7,142 bases of DNA, from NCBI GenBank assembly GCA_005885565.1, contig VAXK01000121.1, forward strand, positions 3,763 through 10,904, given 5' to 3'. The notes beneath the pieces are model-generated. The model did not search any database, was not told where the DNA came from, and worked only from the letters and a program-made list of their open reading frames with translations. The translations under genes and the position numbers were made by a program. Below are positions 1 to 5,479 of this stretch, one piece after another (position 1 is the first letter of the stretch; every line of letters starts with the position of its first letter). Origin of the DNA: Actinomycetota bacterium. Lineage in GTDB: Bacteria > Actinomycetota > Thermoleophilia > Gaiellales > Gaiellaceae.

Positions 1-578
1 GTGAGCGGCACGTGCAGGCTCACGACCTCGGCCTCCGCGAGCAGGTCGTCGAGCGGCCGGTAGCCCTCATCCTCGCCGGGACCGCGCCGCGTGTACAGGA
101 CCCGCATGTCGAAGGCCCGCGCGCGCCGGGCGACGGCGCTGCCGATCCGGCCGAGCCCGACGATCCCGAGCGTCGCGCCCGAGACCTCGTCGCCGAGCAG
201 AGCCGCCTCAGCCCAATCGCGCCCCCACCTCCCGTCGCGGACGTAGCGGTCGCCTTCGACGATCCGGCGGCGCGCAGCGAGCAACAGCCCGAAGGCGAGA
301 TCGGCCGTCGCCGCGTCCAGGACGCCCGGCGTGTTCGTGACCGCGACGCCGCGCCGTGCGCAAGCCTCCACGTCGATGCCGTCGTAGCCCACGCCGTAGT
401 TGGCGACGATCCGGAGGTTCGGCAGCAGGTCGAGCCAACGGTCGTCGATGGTCTCCGCGACGACCGCGAGGGCCTCCACGTCGGGGCGAGGCTCGACGAG
501 CGGCCCGTCGAGGAGCTCGACGTCGTCGAGCTCGTCCCACGCGGGGCCGGGAAGGCGGCGGGAGGCTAGGACGCGCAA
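1..578 (-). CDS. D-2-hydroxyacid dehydrogenase (glyoxylate/hydroxypyruvate reductase-like), C-terminus outside window
   Basis: Partial gene; 192 codons are visible and the frame is still open at base 1. It belongs to the NAD(P)-dependent D-isomer 2-hydroxyacid dehydrogenases, cytosolic enzymes that reduce 2-oxoacids such as glyoxylate or hydroxypyruvate to D-2-hydroxyacids. The N-terminal substrate-binding part carries the typical YGVGYDGIDV (about residues 61-70) and TNTPGVLDAATADLAFGLL (81-99). The Rossmann dinucleotide motif GLGRIG is at 141-146, followed by a conserved SLHVPL at the cut edge. The catalytic Arg, Glu and His lie beyond the window. The start is inferred: TTG at 578-576 gives MRVLASRRLPG, a normal family N-terminus, but no good Shine-Dalgarno precedes it. 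The gene is transcribed away from tRNA-His. The family is clear; the exact substrate is not. Confidence 0.9.
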   Translation of the reverse strand, partial: MRVLASRRLPGPAWDELDDVELLDGPLVEPRPDVEALAVVAETIDDRWLDLLPNLRIVANYGVGYDGIDVEACARRGVAVTNTPGVLDAATADLAFGLLLAARRRIVEGDRYVRDGRWGRDWAEAALLGDEVSGATLGIVGLGRIGSAVARRARAFDMRVLYTRRGPGEDEGYRPLDDLLAEAEVVSLHVPL

Positions 579-586
579 CGCGCGGC

Positions 587-592
587 TATTCT
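587..592 (+). promoter_or_regulatory. Candidate -10 box for tRNA-His
   Basis: TATTCT matches TAnnnT and lies 12 bases before the first base of the tRNA acceptor stem, a workable distance for a -10 element with a short 5' leader. No convincing -35 hexamer is visible. Placement by position only. Confidence 0.35.
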
Positions 593-604
593 GTCCCGGC
601 CGCG

Positions 605-677
605 GTGGCGGTAGCTCAGTTGGTAGAGCCCCGGGTTGTGGTCCCGGTGGTCGGGGGTTCGAGTCCCCTCCGCCACC
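605..677 (+). tRNA. tRNA-His (GTG)
   Basis: A complete cloverleaf folds by eye. The seven-pair acceptor stem joins 605-611 (GTGGCGG) to 670-676 (CCGCCAC) without mismatch. The D arm is GCTC/GAGC at 614-617 and 626-629. The anticodon stem is CCGGG/CCCGG at 631-635 and 643-647 with loop TTGTGGT, giving anticodon GTG at 638-640. The T arm has loop TTCGAGT at 658-664. The His identity elements are present: discriminator C at 677 and a genome-encoded G at 604 in the -1 position. CCA is not encoded (CTC follows). The 3' end lies only 2 bases from the stop codon of the convergent HAD gene. Confidence 0.97.
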
Positions 678-679
678 CT

Positions 680-1286
680 CTAGAACAACTCGTCCAAACG
701 CTCACGGATTTCGGCGATCGACTCGAAGACCGCGACTGCGCCGGAGTCGCGCAGCTCCTGCTCGGAGAAGCCGCCGGTGGCGAGGCAGACCGTCTCGAGG
801 CCCGCCCTGCGCGCCGCCTCGACGTCCCATGGCGTGTCGCCAAGCATCGTCGCGTCGTCCGTGCCCGCCTTCTCCAGCGCGGCCTGCACGAGGTCGGGCT
901 CGGGCTTCGTCGCCTCGACGTCGTCCTTCGTCGTCCAGCCGTCGAGGAGCTCGCGAGCGTCGAGAAGGGCGAGGAAGCGATCCAGGTGCCGCTCGATCGA
1001 CGAGCTCGCGAGCACCACCGTGCGGCCGCGCTCCTTCAGGTTCCCCGATCAGCTCGTCGAAGCGCTCCTCCCAGCGGTCGCGGAGCTGGTCGCCGAGCCG
1101 CTCCTCGACCTCCTCGCCCGCGACCGCGGCGACGTACTTGTCGCCGCCCATCCCGACATGCCGGTGCAAGCGCCAGACCGGGAGCACGACGTCGTGCTCC
1201 CGGAAGGCGCGATACCACGCGAGCGCGTGGTGGTACGAGGCGTCGACGAGCGTGCCGTCGACGTCCAGGATCGCCGCGCGTGTCAG
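680..1286 (-). pseudogene. HAD-family hydrolase, frameshifted with an apparent internal deletion
   Basis: Two pieces of one haloacid-dehalogenase-like phosphatase lie in different frames. The N-terminal piece (1286-1041) has motif I DVDGTLVD, the nucleophile Asp and acid/base Asp, then a helical cap ending RFDELIGE. The C-terminal piece (1039-680) begins LKERGRTVVLASSS (motif II Ser), continues with Lys in ATKPEPD (motif III) and GDTPWDVEAA (motif IV), and ends LDELF. The frame changes at about base 1040. The joined product would be about 201 residues, and the stretch normally found just before LKERG in such proteins (of the type RPLPGARELLRA) is absent, so this looks like a deletion of a few tens of bases rather than one miscalled base. 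No ATG, GTG or TTG start fits; the only sensible start is CTG at 1286-1284, giving LTRAAILDVDG and overlapping the upstream PfpI stop as CTGA. It is either a decaying gene or an assembly error in GC-rich DNA. Substrate unknown; family members include phosphoglycolate and other small sugar-phosphate phosphatases. Confidence 0.8.
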
Positions 1287-1861
1287 GATTGCAGCGTCTT
1301 CTCGCGCTGCTCGGCGTGCTTGCCCTCGGCGAACTCCTCGATCATCTTCGCGTTGAAGGCCGGGATGTCGTCCGGCTTGCGGCTCGTGACCAGGCCCTGG
1401 TCGACGACGACCTCCTTGTCGACCCAGTTGCCGCCGGCGTTGCGGATGTCCGTCTGGATGCTCGGCCACGACGTGACCGTCCGGTCTCGCACCACGCCCG
1501 CCTCGACGAGCAGCCAGGGGCCATGGCAGATCGCGGCCACCGGCTTGCCTTGCTCGAAGAAGTCGCGCACGAAGGAGACGACGTTCTCGTCCATCCGCAG
1601 CGTGTCTGGGTTGCCCACGCCGCCGGGGAGCATGAGCGCGTCGTACTCGTCCGCGCTCGCCTCCTCGATCGTCCGGTCGACCGGGATCTTGTCGCCCTTG
1701 TCGTAGTGGTTGAAGCCCTGGATCTCGCCGGGCTCGAGCGAGATGAGCTCGGTCTTCGCTCCGGCCTCGTCGAGGGCCCTGCGCGGCCCGAGGAGCTCGA
1801 CCTGCTCGACCATGTCCGTCGCGACGATCGCGACTCGCTTGCCGTTGAGCTCGTTCGCCAT
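1283..1861 (-). CDS. DJ-1/PfpI-family protein (class I glutamine amidotransferase-like; YhbO/YraA type)
   Basis: 192 residues, the usual length for a stand-alone PfpI-like protein. Members are cytosolic and stress-linked; some act on glyoxal or methylglyoxal or their adducts, and others were described as proteases, so the exact activity here is open. The nucleophile elbow AICHGPW gives Cys112 followed by His113. The conserved acidic partner is probably Glu19 in DMVEQVEL. The strand-loop LMLPGGVGNPD (76-86) is typical of the family, as is the C-terminal NWVDKEVVVDQGLVTSRKPDD. The ATG start is well supported by AGGAGG at 1871-1866, four bases upstream. The stop overlaps the putative CTG start of the HAD gene, implying translational coupling in a two-gene unit. 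The pairing may reflect a shared carbonyl or phosphate repair role, which is speculation. Confidence 0.93.
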   Translation of the reverse strand: MANELNGKRVAIVATDMVEQVELLGPRRALDEAGAKTELISLEPGEIQGFNHYDKGDKIPVDRTIEEASADEYDALMLPGGVGNPDTLRMDENVVSFVRDFFEQGKPVAAICHGPWLLVEAGVVRDRTVTSWPSIQTDIRNAGGNWVDKEVVVDQGLVTSRKPDDIPAFNAKMIEEFAEGKHAEQREKTLQS

Positions 1862-1943
1862 CGATCCTCCTTGTTTGCTTGCTCTCTGAGGCGTTCCGCG
1901 CCGCCTGCGCTTGTAAACGCGGGCGCGCGGGTACCTCGCGCGA
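1862..1943. promoter_or_regulatory. Divergent intergenic spacer between PfpI-like and PASTA genes
   Basis: This 82-bp spacer must hold the start signals for two divergent genes. The PfpI Shine-Dalgarno (AGGAGG, minus strand) is at 1871-1866. The most AT-rich spot is TTGTAAA at 1911-1917; TGTAAA at 1912-1917 could serve as a plus-strand -10 box with a start near 1924, and its complement TTTACA could serve as a minus-strand -35. Neither has a convincing partner hexamer. Position and composition are the only support. Confidence 0.35.
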
Positions 1944-3224
1944 GTGGAACCAGGGCCTCCTCCTCCGCCGCCCGGCCCCCCGCCGGTCGCACCTCCGGAC
2001 GTCGCGCCGCCGGACCCGTTCGCGCCGGAGCCGCCGCCCGAGCGGCACGTCTGGCCGTGGCTCCTCGCGCTCGCGATCGTCGTCCTCGGCGGCCTAGCGG
2101 CCCTGATCGTCTTCGCGACGCACCATCACCACAAGAAGCGCACCGTCACCGTGGTTGCGACGCGCACCGTGCCGAGCGTCGTCAGCCTGCCGAAGGCGGT
2201 CGCCGCGAGCCGGGTGACGCACGCCGGCTTCAACGCCCAGGTTCGCTTCACGCCCAGCTCGAGCCGGAAGGGAATGGTCGTCGCGCAGGCGCCGGAGGGA
2301 GGCGCCCGGCTCTCGCAGGGCGGGACGGTCGCGCTCACGATCTCCGCCGGAAAGCCGAAGCTCGGGGTGCCGAACGTCGTCGGGCAGCCGGTCGCGACGG
2401 CCGTGAAGCGGCTCCAGGCGGCGGGCCTGGGGTCGAACCAGCGCGTCGTCTTCGCGTCGGCGCCGGCGGGGCGCGTCACCGCGCAGCGGCCGGCGGCGGG
2501 CACGGCGGTGAAGAAGGGCTCGACGGTCGCGCTGACCGTCTCGAAGGGCCCGCAGCGCGTCGCGGTGCCGAGCGTCATCGGCCGCAGGCGCGACGACGCG
2601 ATCAAGCGCCTCGTCGACGCGGGCTTCCACGCGGCCGTCTTCAGCGTCCCCTCGCAGTCGCCGCGCGGATTCGTCGTGGCGCAGAGTCCGCGCGCCAACT
2701 CGAAAGCGCCGAAGGGCTCGCGGGTGCGGATCAACGTCTCGCAGGGAGCGCCCGCGCCGTCGACGACCACGACCGGTGCTGGGACGACCACGGGCACGAC
2801 GACGGCTGCGTCCGCGAAGGTGCCCGGCGTCGTCGGCCTCTCGCAGGCCGCCGCTCAGCGACGACTCCACAGCGCGGGCTTTCGCGTGCGGACGGCGTAC
2901 GTAGCCTCGTCCAAGCCCTCCGGCACGGTGGTCGCGCAGAGCCCGGCGCCCGGGACGACCTCGCGCCGGGGCGCGGCCGTCAGAATCAACGTCTCGATCG
3001 GCCCGAACCCGAAGCCGGCCAAAGCCGTTCCGGACGTGACCGGCGAGGACGAAACCACGGCGCGCTCCGACCTCGAAGCGGCGGGCTTCCGCGTATCCGT
3101 GGTCGACGAGCCGACAACCGACCAGAACGAGGACGGCATCGTCGTCGACGAAGACCCGGTGGCCGGAACGCGCGTGCCCGCGGGCTCGCTGGTGACGATC
3201 TACGTGGGCCGCTTCAGCGGTTAG
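1944..3224 (+). CDS. Single-pass membrane protein with five PASTA domains
   Basis: 426 residues. A proline-rich cytosolic N-terminus (1-32) leads to one membrane helix (about 37-58), then a His/Lys cluster HHHHKKR (60-66). Five PASTA-type repeats follow, at about 73-136, 138-203, 206-269, 292-354 and 360-423. Each has the pattern VPxVxG, a helix ending AGF or AGL, then V-V-x-Q-x-P and a closing beta strand before Gly. A Thr/Ala-rich linker (about 270-291) separates repeats 3 and 4. PASTA domains in Ser/Thr kinases and penicillin-binding proteins sense muropeptides or scaffold on peptidoglycan, but no kinase or transpeptidase domain is present here, so a cell-wall-binding or scaffolding role outside the membrane is inferred. 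Start: GTG at 1944 is the only reasonable choice, because an in-frame TAA at 1914-1916 blocks extension. No Shine-Dalgarno is visible. The stop abuts the convergent tRNA-Arg. Confidence 0.9.
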   Translation: MEPGPPPPPPGPPPVAPPDVAPPDPFAPEPPPERHVWPWLLALAIVVLGGLAALIVFATHHHHKKRTVTVVATRTVPSVVSLPKAVAASRVTHAGFNAQVRFTPSSSRKGMVVAQAPEGGARLSQGGTVALTISAGKPKLGVPNVVGQPVATAVKRLQAAGLGSNQRVVFASAPAGRVTAQRPAAGTAVKKGSTVALTVSKGPQRVAVPSVIGRRRDDAIKRLVDAGFHAAVFSVPSQSPRGFVVAQSPRANSKAPKGSRVRINVSQGAPAPSTTTTGAGTTTGTTTAASAKVPGVVGLSQAAAQRRLHSAGFRVRTAYVASSKPSGTVVAQSPAPGTTSRRGAAVRINVSIGPNPKPAKAVPDVTGEDETTARSDLEAAGFRVSVVDEPTTDQNEDGIVVDEDPVAGTRVPAGSLVTIYVGRFSG

Positions 3225-3297
3225 TGCGCCCGGGAGGATTCGAACCTCCGACCAACGGCTTAGAAGGCCGTCGCTCTGTCCACTGAGCTACGGGCGC
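3225..3297 (-). tRNA. tRNA-Arg (TCT)
   Basis: Complete cloverleaf on the minus strand. Acceptor GCGCCCG (3297-3291) pairs perfectly with CGGGCGC (3232-3226). The D arm is GCTC/GAGC. The anticodon stem ACGGC/GCCGT flanks loop CTTCTAA, placing anticodon TCT at 3264-3262. The T arm is GGAGG/CCTCC with loop TTCGAAT. The discriminator is A at 3225, and CCA is not encoded. It reads AGA and AGG, codons expected to be rare in such a GC-rich genome. The 3' end directly touches the stop codon of the convergent PASTA gene. Confidence 0.97.
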
Positions 3298-3305
3298 GCC
3301 CGAAG

Positions 3306-3311
3306 AGGGTA
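3306..3311 (-). promoter_or_regulatory. Candidate -10 box for tRNA-Arg
   Basis: On the minus strand TACCCT fits TAnnnT and ends 8 bases before the tRNA 5' end. It sits in the 32-base gap after the CAP-domain gene, which also has a small inverted repeat TCCCG/CGGGA at 3312-3326. The tRNA may instead be read through from upstream. Confidence 0.3.
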
Positions 3312-3329
3312 TCCCGCTCTCCGGGAGGG

Positions 3330-3890
3330 CTACTTCTGGCGGGCGCCGAAGTCGGCGGTCACGATCGTGACGCCGAGGCCGTGGTACGTGCCGGGAGCCG
3401 AGTCGGAGTGGACCGCCGACAGGCCGATCTCGCGCCAGCTGCGGTTCAGCAGGTTCGCGCGGTGCTCCGGGCTCGCCATCCACATCTTGATCGCCCCCTC
3501 CGCGTCGACGTCCGGCGACGACCAGAGCAGGTTCTCGCCCACCGACCACGAGTGGTAGCCGCTCGAGGGGTAGAAGCGCTCGATGCGGCGCCAGAAGGCG
3601 GCGCCGTCCGCCGAGCTGTGGCTGAAGTATCCGAGCCGAGCCATCTCGTGCGAGTGCTGGGTCGCGGCGGCGCTCAGCTTCGGCGAGGAGCGGAGCGGGG
3701 ACAGACCGTGCTGGACGCGTACCCGGTTGAGGTCGACGAGCACCTGTGACTCGAGGGCGCGCATCGCGCTGGCGGTCCGAGTGGGGCCCGCAGAACGAGC
3801 TTGGCGCTCGCTGCGCGCACCGGCGGGAGCGGCGACCGCCGTCGCGAGCAGGAAGGCGGCGAACGCAGGCCCCACGATCCGGCGAACCAT
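3330..3890 (-). CDS. Secreted CAP/SCP-domain protein (YkwD-like)
   Basis: 186 residues. A signal peptide is clear: MVRR, a hydrophobic Ala/Leu stretch (5-21) and an AGA cleavage site at 23-25, so the mature protein is exported. Residues about 45-185 form a CAP domain (cysteine-rich secretory, antigen 5, PR-1 fold). It has LVDLNRVRVQHGLSPL, then ATQHSHEMARLGYFSH (candidate cavity His79), VGENLLW with Glu119, and MASPEHRANLL with His143; His79, Glu119 and His143 match residues of the usual CAP cavity. The end GLGVTIVTADFG is a standard closing strand. No cysteines are visible, as is common in bacterial CAP proteins. Function in bacteria is poorly defined (lipid or metal binding, wall association). 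The ATG at 3890 is chosen because the signal peptide begins there; the Shine-Dalgarno is weak. It starts 56 bases after the AI-2E gene on the same strand, so co-transcription is possible. Confidence 0.93.
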   Translation of the reverse strand: MVRRIVGPAFAAFLLATAVAAPAGARSERQARSAGPTRTASAMRALESQVLVDLNRVRVQHGLSPLRSSPKLSAAATQHSHEMARLGYFSHSSADGAAFWRRIERFYPSSGYHSWSVGENLLWSSPDVDAEGAIKMWMASPEHRANLLNRSWREIGLSAVHSDSAPGTYHGLGVTIVTADFGARQK

Positions 3891-3946
3891 GGGTACGAGA
3901 TCGGCGCTCCGACCATCCGCCGTTCCCCCGATCGAGGGAAATCCGG

Positions 3947-5026
3947 CTACGTGGTGAGATCGAGGTCGCCGGCCCGGGCGACGAGCCGCTCGAGCCGGTG
4001 GCGGTTCCAGTCCACGATGACCACCTGGATCGCGCCCGCGACCGGGATCGCCGCGAGCGCGCCGAGCACGCCCGCGAGCTCCGCGCCGACCAGCACCGCG
4101 ATCAGCACCGCGAGCGGCGAGAGCTGCACCGTCCGCCCGTAGACGACGGGCTGGAGCAGGTGGTTCTCGACCTGCTGGTAGACGACGAAGAAGACGATCA
4201 CGACGATCCCGGCGACGATGCTGTGGATGAACGCGACCGCGGCGACGATGATCGCGGCCAGCGTCGCGCCCGCGAGCGGGATCAGGTCGAGGAAGGCCAC
4301 GATCAGCCCGAGCGCGACCGCGTAGGGCACGCCCATGATCAGCAGGACGAGCGTCGACGAGACGCCGGCGATCAGGCTGATCAGCAGGTTGCCGGTGACG
4401 TAGCCGCCGACGGTGCGGTAGATGTCGTGGCCGACGCGGCGCCAGCGCGGCTGCGACTCCGGCGGCAGGAGCCCGTAGAGCCGGTCCATCCAGCGCGGCC
4501 CCTCGAGGAGCATGAAGAAGGTCATGAAGACGATCGTCACGGTGCCGACGACGGCGTTGATGACGCCTTTCGTGACGGCGAGGGCGGTCCCGGAGAGACC
4601 GAGGATCCGGCTCGCGCCGCCCTTGTGCACCTGCTCGCGCACCTTCTCGACGACGTGGTACTTCGTCTCCAGGAAGCCGAGCTTCCCGCGCCCGCTCGTC
4701 AGGTCGTGGACGTAGTCGGGGGTCTTGTCGACGAAGGAGTTCACCTGGTCGACGAGCGTCGGCACGAACAAGGCGCCCAACCCGACGACGCCGAGCGCGA
4801 CGCCGAGGTAGGTGATCCCGACCGCGGCGCCGCGGCGACGGACGCGGTGGCGTTGGAGCCATTCGACCGCCGGGTTCAGGGCGAGCGCGAGGAAGAGCGA
4901 GATGAGGATCCACGAGAGCACGTGCCGCGCGATCCAGAGGACCTCCAGCACGGCCGCGACCGCGAGCACGATCCCGACGACGGTGAAGACGGTCCGCGCC
5001 GGGAAGGAGACGATCCGCTCGCGCAC
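3947..5026 (-). CDS. AI-2E family membrane protein (formerly UPF0118)
   Basis: 359 residues, normal for PF01594 proteins. Hydrophobic segments lie at about 12-30, 35-52, 67-90, 145-174, 211-232, 234-258, 262-283 and 303-338, with a hydrophilic stretch at about 91-140, the usual layout of the family. Signature motifs are visible: FLDLIPLAGATLAAI (245-259), YQQVENHLLQPVVYGRTV (283-300) and LSPLAVLIAVLVGAELAGVLG (302-322). The family was named for TqsA, linked to autoinducer-2 export in E. coli, and other members behave as sodium/proton antiporters; the substrate cannot be told here. The start GTG at 5026 gives a basic VRERIVSFPART before the first helix; it lies 9 bases after a -10-like box with no Shine-Dalgarno, suggesting a leaderless mRNA. 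The CAP-domain gene follows on the same strand. Confidence 0.92.
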   Translation of the reverse strand: MRERIVSFPARTVFTVVGIVLAVAAVLEVLWIARHVLSWILISLFLALALNPAVEWLQRHRVRRRGAAVGITYLGVALGVVGLGALFVPTLVDQVNSFVDKTPDYVHDLTSGRGKLGFLETKYHVVEKVREQVHKGGASRILGLSGTALAVTKGVINAVVGTVTIVFMTFFMLLEGPRWMDRLYGLLPPESQPRWRRVGHDIYRTVGGYVTGNLLISLIAGVSSTLVLLIMGVPYAVALGLIVAFLDLIPLAGATLAAIIVAAVAFIHSIVAGIVVIVFFVVYQQVENHLLQPVVYGRTVQLSPLAVLIAVLVGAELAGVLGALAAIPVAGAIQVVIVDWNRHRLERLVARAGDLDLTT

Positions 5027-5034
5027 GGCGCGAG

Positions 5035-5040
5035 CATAAA
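5035..5040 (-). promoter_or_regulatory. Candidate -10 box for the AI-2E gene
   Basis: On the minus strand TTTATG overlaps TATGCT (5038-5033), which fits TAnnnT. The GTG start codon is only a few bases downstream (5026), about where transcription would begin, and no Shine-Dalgarno fits between. This is consistent with leaderless initiation, but it is inferred from spacing alone. Confidence 0.4.
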
Positions 5041-5048
5041 CGGCCGTT
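5039..5048. other. 10-bp perfect palindrome between divergent promoters
   Basis: AACGGCCGTT reads the same on both strands. It lies between the -10-like boxes of the AI-2E gene and the small acidic protein gene, touching the former. It could be an operator for a dimeric regulator, but short GC-rich palindromes also arise by chance. Confidence 0.3.
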
Positions 5049-5067
5049 AGACGCACGCCGGCGCGGG

Positions 5068-5073
5068 TATAGG
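5068..5073 (+). promoter_or_regulatory. Candidate -10 box for the 98-residue protein gene
   Basis: TATAGG is followed after 8 bases by the ATG at 5082, which places the likely transcription start at or next to the A of the start codon. TTAGAC at 5047-5052 is a possible weak -35 with a short spacer. There is no Shine-Dalgarno in the gap, so a leaderless mRNA is likely. Confidence 0.45.
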
Positions 5074-5081
5074 CTCGGCCG

Positions 5082-5378
5082 ATGAGCCTCCGCGGCGAAC
5101 GGGTCGAGCACACGGCGACGCTCCCGGACGGCCGCGAGGCGCTCGTTCGCGTCGGCGTCCCGGACGACCCGTACATCCCGCGCCGCGAGCTCGACACGGT
5201 CGACGTCGAGATCGTCCTCGACGGGCGCGTGACCGCGGCGGTGAACACGATCCTCGAGCCCGAGCAGGAGCACGAGGCCCACCAGCTCGCGCGCGAGATC
5301 GTCGCCGGCCTCGAGTCGGGCGAGCTCGAGCCCACTGCGGCGGCAATCGAACCTTTCGCCGAAAGGCTGCCTTCGTAG
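5082..5378 (+). CDS. Small acidic protein of unknown function (98 residues)
   Basis: I do not recognise this family. The coding call rests on the ATG placed just after a good -10 box, a sensible amino-acid mix and a clean stop before a strong hairpin. The first half (1-56) reads as alternating beta strands: VEHTATLPDGREALVRVGV, then a Pro-rich turn DDPYIPRRE, then DTVDVEIVLDGRVTAAVNT. The second half (57-80) is a charged helix rich in Glu, EPEQEHEAHQLAREIVAGL, followed by GELEPTAAAIEPFAERL. There is no signal peptide, membrane helix or cysteine, so a cytosolic protein with a beta-sheet plus helix is expected. It is divergent from the AI-2E gene across a 55-bp promoter region, and the cyclophilin gene follows 101 bases downstream on the same strand. 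No function can be given. Confidence 0.75.
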   Translation: MSLRGERVEHTATLPDGREALVRVGVPDDPYIPRRELDTVDVEIVLDGRVTAAVNTILEPEQEHEAHQLAREIVAGLESGELEPTAAAIEPFAERLPS

Positions 5379-5424
5379 CCGCGTGCGATGACCACCCACA
5401 CTGTGTCGACTGGTCCTTTCAGAC

Positions 5425-5449
5425 GGCCGGGCGGGTTTCCCGCCCGGCC
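5425..5449 (+). terminator. Perfect 11-bp GC hairpin, likely terminator after the 98-residue gene
   Basis: GGCCGGGCGGG (5425-5435) pairs without mismatch with CCCGCCCGGCC (5439-5449) around a TTT loop. It begins 46 bases after the stop codon at 5378. No T-tract follows on the plus strand (TGGTGTCGG), so it is not a canonical intrinsic terminator; T-less hairpins are common at actinobacterial gene ends. It could equally be a leader structure of the downstream cyclophilin mRNA. Confidence 0.6.
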
Positions 5450-5456
5450 TGGTGTC

Positions 5457-5474
5457 GGCACCGCAAGCGGTGCC
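5457..5474 (+). promoter_or_regulatory. Second hairpin directly before the cyclophilin start
   Basis: GGCACCGC (5457-5464) and GCGGTGCC (5467-5474) are perfect inverted copies separated by AA; sterically this is a 7-bp stem with a CAAG tetraloop. It ends 5 bases before the GTG start codon, where a ribosome binding site would normally be. GGTG at 5451-5454 can alternatively pair with CACC at 5459-5462, so two exclusive folds exist. A translation-control role is inferred. Confidence 0.4.
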
Positions 5475-5479
5475 TCGTA

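Noticed and set aside
702..2048. A 448-codon minus-strand frame joining the HAD N-terminus to upstream sequence
   Set aside because: Only the part with motif I is real; the rest is out of frame with the PfpI gene and compositionally artificial. It was useful only to locate the frameshift.
356..3286. A 976-codon plus-strand open frame crossing several genes
   Set aside because: It runs antisense through the HAD and PfpI genes and out of frame through the PASTA gene, with Arg/Ala/Gly-rich low-complexity translation and no domain. It is a typical shadow of GC-rich coding DNA.
3225..3297. tRNA-Arg as an attachment site of an integrated element
   Set aside because: There is no integrase gene, no repeated tRNA 3' end and no foreign-looking gene cluster within the window.
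3891..5399. Long N-terminal extension of the CAP-domain frame
   Set aside because: It overlaps the AI-2E gene out of frame with Arg-rich translation. The signal peptide begins at the ATG at 3890.
5457..5474. Known riboswitch or T-box before the cyclophilin gene
   Set aside because: I see no conserved core of any riboswitch class I know, only two simple hairpins, so I report a candidate leader structure and not a named element.
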